DNA from: Rhizobium redzepovicii
GTDB lineage: Bacteria > Pseudomonadota > Alphaproteobacteria > Rhizobiales > Rhizobiaceae
Reading direction: 5' to 3'
Assembly (NCBI RefSeq): GCF_019793435.1
Contig: NZ_JAILYH010000009.1
Coordinates: 1 to 64,000 of the forward strand
DNA: 64,000 nucleotides
Shown: in pieces, positions 52,867 to 60,800 of the stretch
Position numbering within the stretch: position 1 is the first letter of the stretch
How the letters are laid out: every line of letters begins with the position of its first letter
Made by a program: the position numbers and the translations under genes
The notes under the pieces: model-generated
What the model was told of the DNA's origin: nothing
What the model saw: only the letters and a program-made list of their open reading frames with translations
Databases searched by the model: none

Positions 52867-53925
52867 ATGTCAGTCGAAGACAAACAGAAGCCGCAACGAA
52901 ACGATCGCGTGACGATCCGAACAGTGGCAACCCATGCAGGCGTCTCGGTCGCAGCGGTTTCCAAGGTGATGCGAAACGCCTACGGCGTCAGTGAGGCGCT
53001 GCGCGCCAAGGTGACGGATGCCATCGAGACGCTCGGCTATCGTCCCTCGCGGGCAGCAAGAGGCCTGCGCGGCCGCAGTTTCACCATCGGCGTGCTGCTG
53101 ATCGACATCCGCAATCCTTTCCTCCCGGAAGTGATCGCCGGCGTCAACGGGGTACTGGCGCCTTCGCATTATCAGGCGATGATCGGCGTCAGCGATGCGC
53201 GCGTGCAGCTGGAGACGTCGTTGATCGAGTCGATGATCGACTACAAGATGGACGGGCTCGTTCTCGTGGCGCCGCGCCTGCCCTCGGAAATCCTCGCCAA
53301 GTTCGCGGCCCAGATCCCGATCGTCGCTGTCGGCTACCACGATGCCGGCGCCACGGCCTTCGACACCGTCAATGCCGACGATCAGCGCGGCGCGGAGATC
53401 GCGGTGGAAGCGCTGCTTGCCTGCGGCTATCGCGACATCGAAATGCTCAGTCTCGGCGAGCGCGAAGGGCATGCGGTTTCCGTCGTCCGCCAGCGTGAGA
53501 TCGGGTACCGCCGAGCGATGCAGCGCGGCGGGCTCGGCGCCTCCGCGCCGATCGGCAAAATTCCGATCGCCCCGCTGAAGCGGGAAGCCGCGATGCGAAA
53601 ATTCCTCGCGAGGAAAGACAGGCCGCGCGCCGTATTCTGCTGGAGCGATCTCGACGCGATCACGCTGCTGAGCCTGGCGATGGAAATGGGCGTGCGCGTG
53701 CCCGAGGACCTCGCGGTCATCGGATATGACAATTCGTCGACCGCAGCCCTCGGCCTCGTCAATCTCGCCAGCATCGATCAGTCGGGCAGGGAGCTTGGCC
53801 AGATCGCGACCCGGGCCCTCATCTCCAGAATTGAAGGCCGCACCGCGGCCGAGCATATTCTCCAGACACCATCGCTCGTCAGCCGCAACAGTCTGATCGG
53901 GTCTGAGGACGCGAGACAAGGCTGA
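52867..53925 (+). CDS. LacI-family transcriptional regulator
   Basis: A 352-residue repressor. The helix-turn-helix is TIRTVATHAGVSVAAVSKVM with hinge GYRPSRAARGLRGRSFTIGV, followed by the periplasmic-binding-like effector domain (DIRNPFLPEVIAGVNGVL; FCWSDLDAITLLSLAMEMG; DLAVIGYDNSSTAALGLV). ATG 52867 is preferred over 52813, since the HTH begins about 17 residues later. It is divergent from the rhamnosidase operon, and the intervening inverted repeat is the likely binding site. The effector is probably rhamnose or a rhamnoside. Confidence 0.9.
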   Translation: MSVEDKQKPQRNDRVTIRTVATHAGVSVAAVSKVMRNAYGVSEALRAKVTDAIETLGYRPSRAARGLRGRSFTIGVLLIDIRNPFLPEVIAGVNGVLAPSHYQAMIGVSDARVQLETSLIESMIDYKMDGLVLVAPRLPSEILAKFAAQIPIVAVGYHDAGATAFDTVNADDQRGAEIAVEALLACGYRDIEMLSLGEREGHAVSVVRQREIGYRRAMQRGGLGASAPIGKIPIAPLKREAAMRKFLARKDRPRAVFCWSDLDAITLLSLAMEMGVRVPEDLAVIGYDNSSTAALGLVNLASIDQSGRELGQIATRALISRIEGRTAAEHILQTPSLVSRNSLIGSEDARQG

Positions 53926-53946
53926 TGCCGACCGAGCCGGTCTCCT

Positions 53947-53972
53947 GAGCGGGCACCATGTCGTGCCCGCTC
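53947..53972. terminator. Hairpin between convergent LacI gene and fucosidase remnant
   Basis: GAGCGGGCAC at 53947-53956 pairs with GTGCCCGCTC at 53963-53972 (10-bp stem, 6-nt loop). It lies 21 nt after the LacI stop and 14 nt after the fucosidase remnant stop, where a bidirectional terminator is expected. There is no clear U-run, so termination strength is uncertain. Confidence 0.5.
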
Positions 53973-53985
53973 AAGGCACTGCACC

Positions 53986-54207
53986 TTAATCCTGAACGCC
54001 AGCAGCGCTCCCCGCCTTCAGCTTGACCTCGATGACCGGGACGACGACCTTGGGGCGGCGCAGCGGCAACACGAATGTCAGTTCGTCGTCGCCGACGGGG
54101 AACTGGGTGTTCGCCCACAGCGTATTGGCGGACGGGCGCAGCCAGGTGACCTCACTGGCATCGTGCAGGAATTGCGCATATTCGATCTTGCCGGCCAGGG
54201 AACCGCT
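53986..54207 (-). pseudogene. Alpha-L-fucosidase (GH29), C-terminal remnant
   Basis: The minus strand reads LAGKIEYAQFLHDASEVTWL, RPSANTLWANTQFPVGDDEL, TFVLPLRRPKVVVPVIEVKL and KAGSAAGVQD before the stop at 53986. This is the end of a bacterial GH29 alpha-L-fucosidase (KVEYAQFLHDASE and the LP..KP.V.VPV.EL strand are family features). About 350-400 N-terminal residues are absent, cut at about 54207 where an enolase-superfamily fragment begins on the opposite strand. Confidence 0.72.
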
Positions 54208-54939
54208 GGTTCAAGATCAAGCTTTCTGGCGTGGTCGATGCCGATATCGGCCGGCTGGCGCGGATCGCCGTCGTGCTGGACCGCCTGCCGGACTATCGGC
54301 TGACGGTCGACCGCAACGAACAATTCAGCTCTGCCGAACCGCTTGCCGACCTACTGGCGCGCATCGCGGGGATGCCGCCGCTGGCACGGTTGCGTGCGTG
54401 GGGCCATTGCCTTTGTCGAACAGCCGTTCTCGCGCGCGATCACCATGGAAACACCGCTCGGGGCTCTGGCGGCGCAGCTGCCCTTCCTGATCGATGAGAG
54501 CGACGATGGCGACGAGGCCTTCGCCCGCGCCCGTGAGCTTGGCCATACCGGCGTCTCCTCGAAAACCTGCAAGGGCGTCTATCGCTCGCTTCTCAAGGCG
54601 ATCCGCATCAGGACGACAGGCGTGCCGGGCCTGTTCCTCTCCGGCGAAGACCTGACCTGTCAGGTCGGGCTTGCCGTGCAGCAGGATCTGGCGCTGGTTT
54701 CGCTGCTCGGCCTCTCCCATGTCGCGCGTAACGGCCATCACTATGTAGCCGGCATGCAGGGTGCGCCGCAGGCGGAGATGGCGCGTTTTGCGGCGGCCCA
54801 CCCGGATATTTACGAGCAGGGTGCCGAAGGACCGCTGTTGTCGATCCGCGACGGAAGGATCTCTATCGCTTCGCTGGGGGCGATCGGCTACGCCAGCAGC
54901 GCCTTGCCCGATTTCGAGGCGATGAAACCGCTGTCGTGA
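54208..54939 (+). pseudogene. Mandelate racemase / enolase-superfamily protein, truncated and frameshifted
   Basis: The fragment begins FKIKLSGVVDADIGRLARIA and continues DYRLTVDRNEQFSSAEPLAD. A frameshift near 54395 then leads to GAIAFVEQPFSRAITMETPL, FLIDESDDGDEAFARARELG, TGVSSKTCKGVYRSLLKA, FLSGEDLTCQVGLAVQQDLA and a stop at 54937. The order matches an enolase-superfamily barrel: Lys on strand 2, Asp, Glu and Glu ligands (RNEQ, EQP, DES) and SSKTCKG. The N-terminal domain is missing. Such enzymes dehydrate sugar acids, so with the fucosidase this is probably a lost deoxysugar pathway. Confidence 0.75.
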
Positions 54940-54951
54940 GCGCGCGATAAA

Positions 54952-55215
54952 TCACCCCGTTCCGCCAATTGAAATGTCTTCCGACAGAGCATCACGCTCT
55001 TTGCGAAGGCTCTCCGCACGGCCTGGTTCAATCGCTTCGCTCAGAAAATGAGAGAGCAAGACGTAGTTATCTTGCAGGCAAAGTCGAAGAACTTTGGCAA
55101 TTCTATAGTCGTAAAATATCGAGTGAAACGGACGCGCCCTCCGCGAAATCGCGGCGAGTATGACTTTCCCCTCCGCGAAGCGGCCAAGCAGAATATTTCG
55201 AGGTGCCTTGGACAC
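54952..55215 (-). CDS. Hypothetical protein (87 residues), probable member of the GTAAA-box regulon
   Basis: An 87-residue protein from GTG 55215, with GGAGG 5 nt upstream. It begins basic (VSKAPRNILLGRF), then FHSIFYDYRIAKVLRLCLQ and ends acidic (ESLRKERDALSEDISIGG). The region is more AT-rich than its neighbours. No family is recognised. An operator of four GTAAA-like half-sites lies 49 nt upstream in the same orientation and spacing as before the RND pump and outer-membrane genes, which supports it as a real, co-regulated gene. A competing open frame (55041-55268) in another minus frame starts inside that operator and is less likely. Confidence 0.5.
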   Translation of the reverse strand: MSKAPRNILLGRFAEGKVILAAISRRARPFHSIFYDYRIAKVLRLCLQDNYVLLSHFLSEAIEPGRAESLRKERDALSEDISIGGTG

Positions 55216-55263
55216 ACGACCCTCCGGATTGAGCTGAGGTCGATCTCTAATAGCTGTGCGGAT

Positions 55264-55299
55264 GTCAAGCGCAGTTAAGGAAGTGTAAAGTTTGGTAAA
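55264..55299 (-). promoter_or_regulatory. Four-half-site CpxR-like operator (copy 1)
   Basis: On the plus strand the half-sites are GTCAA 55264, GTTAA 55274, GTAAA 55285 and GTAAA 55295, that is steps of 10, 11 and 10 bp. The pair GTAAA-N5-GTAAA is the textbook CpxR box. The other two copies in the window have the same plan. On the minus strand TTGACA (55269-55264) could serve as a -35 box for the small gene at 55215. Confidence 0.65.
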
Positions 55300-55404
55300 G
55301 ATTCTCGTGGCGACGTGCGCGCTGCGCTGCGGGCAGTCGATCGAGACGGGGAAACTGCAATCAGGATGAGTGCTCGGACTAGCGTTTCTAGAAGATGCAG
55401 GACG

Positions 55405-55429
55405 CGCAGGCGGCTTGTGGCCGCCTGCG
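55405..55429. terminator. Hairpin downstream of the RND pump operon
   Basis: CGCAGGCGGC at 55405-55414 pairs with GCCGCCTGCG at 55420-55429 around a 5-nt loop. It lies about 110 nt after the RND permease stop on the minus strand. No clear U-run follows. Apart from this hairpin and the operator at 55264-55299, the 55216-55538 gap shows nothing recognisable. Confidence 0.4.
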
Positions 55430-55538
55430 GGGGAATACGTCCCGCGGTCTTGTTCCGGGGGAGGGGAACGCGACCGAAGAGGGTGCCGTCGCCGGCCTTG
55501 TGCGGTGGGGCAGCGTCTGCCCAATCACCTGTGGGGCA

Positions 55539-58500
55539 TCATCTCTGAGCTTGTCCCCGTTTCGAAATCTCAGGCTGGAAGGCGATCGCCGCGTGATCGT
55601 TGGACGCATGCGGCTTATCCCCGGCGATGTCCTCGGCCAGTCCGATCCGGCGCAGGACCCGTTTGAGGATCTGTTCCAGATCGTCGACGAAAGTGAAGAT
55701 GACGGGGATGACGATGAGGCTGAGCAGCGTCGACATCACCACGCCGCCGATCACGACGATTGCCATCGGCTGGCGGAAGCTCGAATCACCGCCCATCAGG
55801 CTGAGTGCCGCCGGCAGCATGCCCGAGGCCATGGCAATGGTGGTCATGACGATCGGCCGTGCGCGCTTGTGGCAGGCATCCACTAAGGCGTCGAATCTCG
55901 ACATGCCACGCTGACGCGACATGATCGCATATTCGATGAGCAGGATGGAGTTCTTCGTCACCACGCCCATCAGCATGAGCAGGCCGATGACAACAGGCAT
56001 GGAGAAGCTCGTTCCGGTCACCACCAGCGGCACCAACGCGCCGCCGAGCGAGAGCGGCAGCGCCATCAGAAGCGTCAGCGGCTGCAGGAAATCGTGGAAG
56101 AGCAGCACCATGACCGCATAGATGCAGAACACGCCGATCGCCATCGCCAGCCCGAAACTCTGGAACAGCTCCGAACTGCGCTGAAGTTCGCCCTGGTTGA
56201 CCACGGTGACGCCCGAGGGCAGATGACGAAGTGCCGGCAGCGCCTGCGCTTCGCGGTTGACGTCGCCGAGGATGCGGCCATTGAGTTCGACGGAAAGGGT
56301 AACATTGCGCATCCGGTCGATCCGATCGATCTCCGACGGGCTGCCGCCGATCTTCACATCGGCGATCGATCCGAGATCGACGTTGCCGTTGGTTCCCGCG
56401 ACCCGCATGTTCTTGATGTCGTCCAGATTGGTACGCGCCTCGGGCGAGAAGCGGACGACGATCGGAATCTGCCGCTGAGGCAGGTTGAGCTTCGGCAGGT
56501 CGGCCGAATATTCGCCGTTGGTCGCCACGCGCACGGCCTCGGCGATGGCGCTCGACGTTACTCCGAGGGCGGCGCTGCGCGCAAAGTCGGGCGTGATCTG
56601 GATCTCGGGCGCCTGTCTGGCTGCGGTCGATGTCACAGCGCCGATGCCCTGCAGTGAGCGGAGCTGCTCCTCGAGCGCCGTACTGGCGCTGTCGAGGACA
56701 TTTGCATCGTCGCCAGCCAGCGTGATCTCGAGTTTCGTGCCATTGCCGCCGCCGCCGACCTCCACGCGCACGCCGGGGAGGATGGAAAGCGCCTGCCGGA
56801 TATCGTTTTCGATTTCCGACTGCTTGCGGTCACGCTCGTCGATGGGCGGCAGCACGGCAACGATCGTCGCCGATCCGACATCGCTCGTGGTGCCGGCGTC
56901 GGGACCGCCGCCCGAGGACACCGATCCGACGGCGGAGAAGACATGGGTCACGTCGGGAAGCTTGCCGATGATATCCGCGGCCTTCCTGCTGGTGGCGTCG
57001 GTCTGCTCGATGGTGGCGCCCGGCTGCATGGTCAGCGTGATCTGGGTCCGCGCGTCGTCGGACGCGGGCAGGAAGCCCGATTTCAACAGGGGAATGGTCG
57101 AAAGCGAGAGCGCCACGATGACGGCGGTGACGGCCACGGTCGTCTTCCTGCGGTGCATGGCGGCCTTCACGATTGATATATAGGCGCGCATGATCCGGCC
57201 GTCCTTCTCCTCAGTCGGATGGGCCTTCATGAAATAGGCGGCCATCATCGGCGTAAGCAGGCGAGCGACGACCAGCGAGGCGAGAACGGCGACGGCAGCG
57301 GTGATGCCGAACTGGCGGAAGATAAGGCCCGGTATGCCGCTCATGAATGCTGTCGGCAGGAACACCGAAACCAGCGTGAAGGTGGTTGCGATGACGGCAA
57401 GCCCGATCTCGTTGGCTGCTTCGAGAGCGGCATCGATCGGCCGCTTGCCCATCTGCAGGTGGCGGGCGATGTTTTCGATCTCGACGATGGCATCGTCGAC
57501 AAGGATGCCGACCACCAGCGACAGCGCAAGCAGCGTGACGATGTTCAAGCTGAAGTCGGCGAGATACATGACAAGGAAGGTCGGTATGACGGACAAGGGC
57601 AGCGCCACGGCCGACAGGATCGTCGCCCGCCAGTCCCGGAGGAAAAGCCAGACGACGATGATCGCCAGGATCGCGCCTTCGTAGAGCATGTGCATCGAGC
57701 CATCATAGTTGCCGATGATCGGACCGATCGTGCTGTAAGCCTCGTCGATCTCAACGTTGGAATGCTTGGCGGCGAACTCCCCGATCGCCTTCTCGACATC
57801 GGCGGCGACACCGCTGTCGGAAAATCCGTTCGAGCGCTTGATCTCGACCGCGATCACCGGCTTGCCGTCGAGATAGGCCATCGAGGAGCGCTCGGCGAAG
57901 CTGTCGCTGATGGATGCGACGTCGTCGAGGCGAACCTGCTGGCCGTTCGCCAGCGGGATTTTCAGCCCCTTCAGCGCCTCGATCGATGGCAGGGCACCGA
58001 GCGTGCGCAAGGTCTGGCGGGTGCCGCCGATTTCGCCGAGGCCGCCCGACGTATCCGTCTGCACGGCCTTCAGCTGCGACGATACGGTGGCCGCGGTGAC
58101 GCCGAGCGACGCCATCGTCGCGGGATCGAGATCCACATGCACCTCGCGGTCGATCCCGCCGATGCGGTTGACTTGCCCGACACCGGGCACCGAAAGCAGT
58201 GCCTTGGTCAGATCATTGTCGACGAACCAGGAAAGCTCGGTCTCGTTGAGAGCGGTCGAGCGGACGGCATAGGTGACCAGTGCGGAGCTCTGTACGGTGA
58301 CCTTGGTGACGCTCGGTGTTTCCATCTGCGCCGGCAGGTCGCCTTTGACGCTGTCGACGGCATTGCGGACTTCGTTCAGGGCCGTTTCGCTGTCTTTTTC
58401 CAGCTTGAAGGACACCTTGACCGAAACGGTTCCATCCGTGATCGTCGTGGTGATGTGATCGAGATAGCTGAGCGCGGCAAGACTGTCCTCGATCGTGCGG

Positions 58501-58691
58501 GCAACCTCGGTTTCCAGCTGCGTCGGCGCCGCGCCGTCGAGCGTCGCGGTGACGTTGATCGTGGGAAGGTCCATATCCGGGAAATTCTGGATCGGCAGCT
58601 GTTTGAAGGCCAAGAGCCCGCCGGCTGTCAGCATCACAAACAGCAATATCGCCGGTACGGGGTTACGGATCGACCAGGCTGAGAAGTTCAT
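55539..58691 (-). CDS. RND-family multidrug efflux permease (AcrB/HAE1 class)
   Basis: A 1050-residue inner-membrane pump with the duplicated RND plan: NFSAWSIRNPVPAILLFVML at the N-terminus, the proton-relay DD in VVGILVDDAIVEIENI, ending of the second half MGVVTKNSILLIEYAIMSRQ and the last segments near 55,700. Normal AcrB length. It exports toxic small molecules or metals' chelates by proton antiport, together with the adaptor encoded upstream (ATGA overlap) and the outer-membrane factor at 62206. The four-half-site element before the adaptor gene points to control by the adjacent two-component system. Confidence 0.92.
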   Translation of the reverse strand: MNFSAWSIRNPVPAILLFVMLTAGGLLAFKQLPIQNFPDMDLPTINVTATLDGAAPTQLETEVARTIEDSLAALSYLDHITTTITDGTVSVKVSFKLEKDSETALNEVRNAVDSVKGDLPAQMETPSVTKVTVQSSALVTYAVRSTALNETELSWFVDNDLTKALLSVPGVGQVNRIGGIDREVHVDLDPATMASLGVTAATVSSQLKAVQTDTSGGLGEIGGTRQTLRTLGALPSIEALKGLKIPLANGQQVRLDDVASISDSFAERSSMAYLDGKPVIAVEIKRSNGFSDSGVAADVEKAIGEFAAKHSNVEIDEAYSTIGPIIGNYDGSMHMLYEGAILAIIVVWLFLRDWRATILSAVALPLSVIPTFLVMYLADFSLNIVTLLALSLVVGILVDDAIVEIENIARHLQMGKRPIDAALEAANEIGLAVIATTFTLVSVFLPTAFMSGIPGLIFRQFGITAAVAVLASLVVARLLTPMMAAYFMKAHPTEEKDGRIMRAYISIVKAAMHRRKTTVAVTAVIVALSLSTIPLLKSGFLPASDDARTQITLTMQPGATIEQTDATSRKAADIIGKLPDVTHVFSAVGSVSSGGGPDAGTTSDVGSATIVAVLPPIDERDRKQSEIENDIRQALSILPGVRVEVGGGGNGTKLEITLAGDDANVLDSASTALEEQLRSLQGIGAVTSTAARQAPEIQITPDFARSAALGVTSSAIAEAVRVATNGEYSADLPKLNLPQRQIPIVVRFSPEARTNLDDIKNMRVAGTNGNVDLGSIADVKIGGSPSEIDRIDRMRNVTLSVELNGRILGDVNREAQALPALRHLPSGVTVVNQGELQRSSELFQSFGLAMAIGVFCIYAVMVLLFHDFLQPLTLLMALPLSLGGALVPLVVTGTSFSMPVVIGLLMLMGVVTKNSILLIEYAIMSRQRGMSRFDALVDACHKRARPIVMTTIAMASGMLPAALSLMGGDSSFRQPMAIVVIGGVVMSTLLSLIVIPVIFTFVDDLEQILKRVLRRIGLAEDIAGDKPHASNDHAAIAFQPEISKRGQAQR

Positions 58692-59791
58692 CAGTTTGTC
58701 TCCGCAATCTTCACGAGGTCGTTGTCGGACAGGAACGCGCCGCCCGAGTTCACCACTTTCGCCGAGCGATCGATGCCGGAGACGATTTCCACCTCGCCAT
58801 TGTTGCGGCGGCCGGTTTCCACTCTGACCTTTCTGACCCGCTGATCCTCACCTGAAGTGAAGAGGTAACTGATGCCATCCCGGAACACGATCGCCGTCTC
58901 CGGAACGGTCAGTGCCGGCGAGGTCTGCAACTCGATATTGCCGGTGACATAGAGACCGGTGCGCGGCCGGACATCGGTGGGAAGCGCCACATAGACGATT
59001 GCCCGGCTGGTATCGGTGCTGACCGAAGGCCCGACAAGTCTCACCTTGCCGTCGATGACCTGGCCGTACGGTCCGTTGATCCTGACGCTCAAGCCTTCCG
59101 AAATGCGCGGGAGGTAGCGTGCTGACACTTCGGCCTGCCATTCGACACGCTGCTGGCGAACCATGCGAAACAACTCGGTGCCGGCGGAGACGACGGCGCC
59201 GAGATTGGCGGAACGCGACGTGATCACCCCGTCGTCGACGGCCGTGATTGTCGTCTGCGCAAGCTTGATCTTTTCGGTGTCGAGCGCGGCTTCTTCGGAC
59301 GCAACACTTGCCGTCGCCGTCTGCTCATCGGCCAGATATTCGACGATCTTCTCGTCGGAAAGCGCGCCGGAAGGTTGCAGCTGTCGCGCCCGGTCGGCAT
59401 TGGCCTTGGCCTTCGACAGGCTTGCCTTGGCGTTTTCGACCGCCGCCTCCTGCTTGCGGAGATCGGCGAGCACGCTCTCCTGCGAAAGCTGGACGAGCGT
59501 CTGTCCCTTGGTGACCACGGAGCCGACGTCGACCAGGACATCGGTTATGCGCAGGCCGCTGGTTTCGGAGGCGATGACCGCTTCCTGCCAGGGCTTCAGC
59601 CAGCCGCTCGCGGGAACGGTCTCCGGCCAGTCCCGCTGCGCCGGCGCCGTCAGGGAGACGGTGAGGGCGGGCGCCGCCGCCTGCTCGGCCGCGGCATTGC
59701 GCAGGGGGAAGAAAAGCGCGGCCGCAACGAGAGCGGCGGCGCATAGCCTGGATGGTTTTCTCAACGATGCACTCCTTGTGGTCAAAGGCAT
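58691..59791 (-). CDS. RND efflux periplasmic adaptor subunit (membrane fusion protein)
   Basis: A 366-residue adaptor from ATG 59791 with signal peptide (RLCAAALVAAALFFPL, cleavage near NAAAE). The lipoyl half-motifs flank the coiled coil (ASETSGLRITDVLVDVGSVV; ALDTEKIKLAQTTITAVDDG), then a beta-barrel and membrane-proximal domain. It links the pump to the outer-membrane channel. A GTG at 59845 in frame would add 18 residues and sits 57 nt from the operator, similar to the 51 nt for the outer-membrane gene, so it cannot be excluded. The upstream gap of about 320 nt holds the operator and a rhizobial mosaic repeat. Confidence 0.88.
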   Translation of the reverse strand: MPLTTRSASLRKPSRLCAAALVAAALFFPLRNAAAEQAAAPALTVSLTAPAQRDWPETVPASGWLKPWQEAVIASETSGLRITDVLVDVGSVVTKGQTLVQLSQESVLADLRKQEAAVENAKASLSKAKANADRARQLQPSGALSDEKIVEYLADEQTATASVASEEAALDTEKIKLAQTTITAVDDGVITSRSANLGAVVSAGTELFRMVRQQRVEWQAEVSARYLPRISEGLSVRINGPYGQVIDGKVRLVGPSVSTDTSRAIVYVALPTDVRPRTGLYVTGNIELQTSPALTVPETAIVFRDGISYLFTSGEDQRVRKVRVETGRRNNGEVEIVSGIDRSAKVVNSGGAFLSDNDLVKIAETN

Positions 59792-59901
59792 CGCTGCCTT
59801 TTCCCGATCCGCGATCAACTCGATGACGGATTGCGGCTCATGCACGGCAATCCGATCCCGGCTCGCGTCGATGTCATGGCAGGTTAAGTAACGGACCGAA
59901 C

Positions 59902-59937
59902 GTTAAGTGCGGTCAAGTTAGTGTTAAGTTGGGTAAA
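59902..59937 (-). promoter_or_regulatory. Four-half-site CpxR-like operator (copy 2, RND pump promoter)
   Basis: Plus-strand half-sites are GTTAA 59902, GTCAA 59912, GTTAA 59923 and GTAAA 59933: steps of 10, 11 and 10 bp, the same plan as at 55264 and, inverted, at 62120. A further GTTAA lies at 59883. The element is upstream of the RND adaptor gene in the same orientation, relative to the gene, as the other two copies. Confidence 0.72.
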
Positions 59938-59982
59938 ACTTGGCCGCGCGACTGTGCATGTGCTGTATGGCTGCCGGGATTC

Positions 59983-60094
59983 GAGCATGATGCCGAAAAG
60001 TGTGAGCGGTTTTCTCAAGACATCATGCTCTAACTCTTTAATGGAGAACAGGATTCAGATTTTAGGCCGACCGGGCCTAAAATCATCCTGTTCT
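59983..60094. repeat. RIME-like rhizobial intergenic mosaic element
   Basis: Two nested palindromes adjoin. GAGCATGATG at 59983-59992 faces CATCATGCTC at 60021-60030. Then AGAACAGGAT (60045-60054) plus GATTTTAGGCC (60058-60068) face GGCCTAAAATC (60074-60084) plus ATCCTGTTCT (60085-60094), 21 bp of stem with a 3-nt bulge. The text CCGAAAAGTGTGAGCGGTTT between the first arms is one I recall from many Rhizobium intergenic regions. It sits just before the response regulator gene and ends 17 nt before its ATG, so it would be in the leader RNA. Confidence 0.72.
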
Positions 60095-60111
60095 AATGAC
60101 GGACGAAGTGA

Positions 60112-60798
60112 ATGAACAAGGTTCTCCTCATCGACGACGATGCCGAGCTGACGACGCTTCTGCAGGAATATCTGATCGAAGAAGGGTATGACGTCGCAAC
60201 GGATACCGACGGTCGCGCCGCCATTGCCGCTGCCGCCGGCAATACCGTCGATATCATCGTGCTCGACATCATGATGCCTCGGATGAACGGGATCGAAGTT
60301 TTGCAGAGAATCCGGAAACTGAGCCAGATTCCCGTACTGATGCTGACCGCAAGAGGCGACGACGTTGATAGGATATCGGGCCTCAATCTCGGTGCCGACG
60401 ATTATGTGCCGAAGCCATGCTCGCCGGGTGAATTGGCGGCGAGGCTGCGCGCCATCCTGCGCCGCGCGGGGCAGCCGGCAGCCGGCGCATCGACCGACAC
60501 GATCAGGGCGGGGCAGCTGGTGATTCACTCCGGCAGCAGAAGTGCTGAATGGCGCGGCGAGACTTTGGAGCTGACCGGCACCGAATTCAGCCTGCTCGAA
60601 GTCCTCGCCCGCAGCGCCGGTCAGCTGGTGTCGAAGCAGGATATTTCAAAGCGGGCCTTCGGCAAGCCGCTCACGCCGTTCGACCGCCGTATCGACGTCC
60701 ATATCAGCAGCGTTCGCCAGAAGCTCGGCCTGAGGGAAGACGGACAATCCTGGATCCAGTCCGTCCGCGGTCAGGGCTATCAACTTCTCGTGGACTGA
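60112..60798 (+). CDS. OmpR-family response regulator (CpxR-like)
   Basis: A 228-residue regulator. The receiver domain (1-115) has the acidic pair in LLIDDDAEL, phospho-acceptor Asp in IIVLDIMMPRMNG, Thr in MLTARGDD and Lys in YVPKPCSPGELA. The C-terminal winged helix (about 130-228) has ELTGTEFSLLEVLARSAG and PFDRRIDVHISSVRQKL. It is encoded just before its histidine kinase and divergently from the RND pump. GTAAA-N5-GTAAA sites, the CpxR consensus, occur before the pump and outer-membrane genes, so those are the predicted targets. Confidence 0.92.
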   Translation: MNKVLLIDDDAELTTLLQEYLIEEGYDVATDTDGRAAIAAAAGNTVDIIVLDIMMPRMNGIEVLQRIRKLSQIPVLMLTARGDDVDRISGLNLGADDYVPKPCSPGELAARLRAILRRAGQPAAGASTDTIRAGQLVIHSGSRSAEWRGETLELTGTEFSLLEVLARSAGQLVSKQDISKRAFGKPLTPFDRRIDVHISSVRQKLGLREDGQSWIQSVRGQGYQLLVD

Positions 60799-60800
60799 CC

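Noticed and set aside
55041..55268. A 75-codon minus-strand frame competing with the 87-codon gene
   Set aside because: Its start lies within the four-half-site operator, and it has no ribosome site. The GTG-started frame with GGAGG is better supported.
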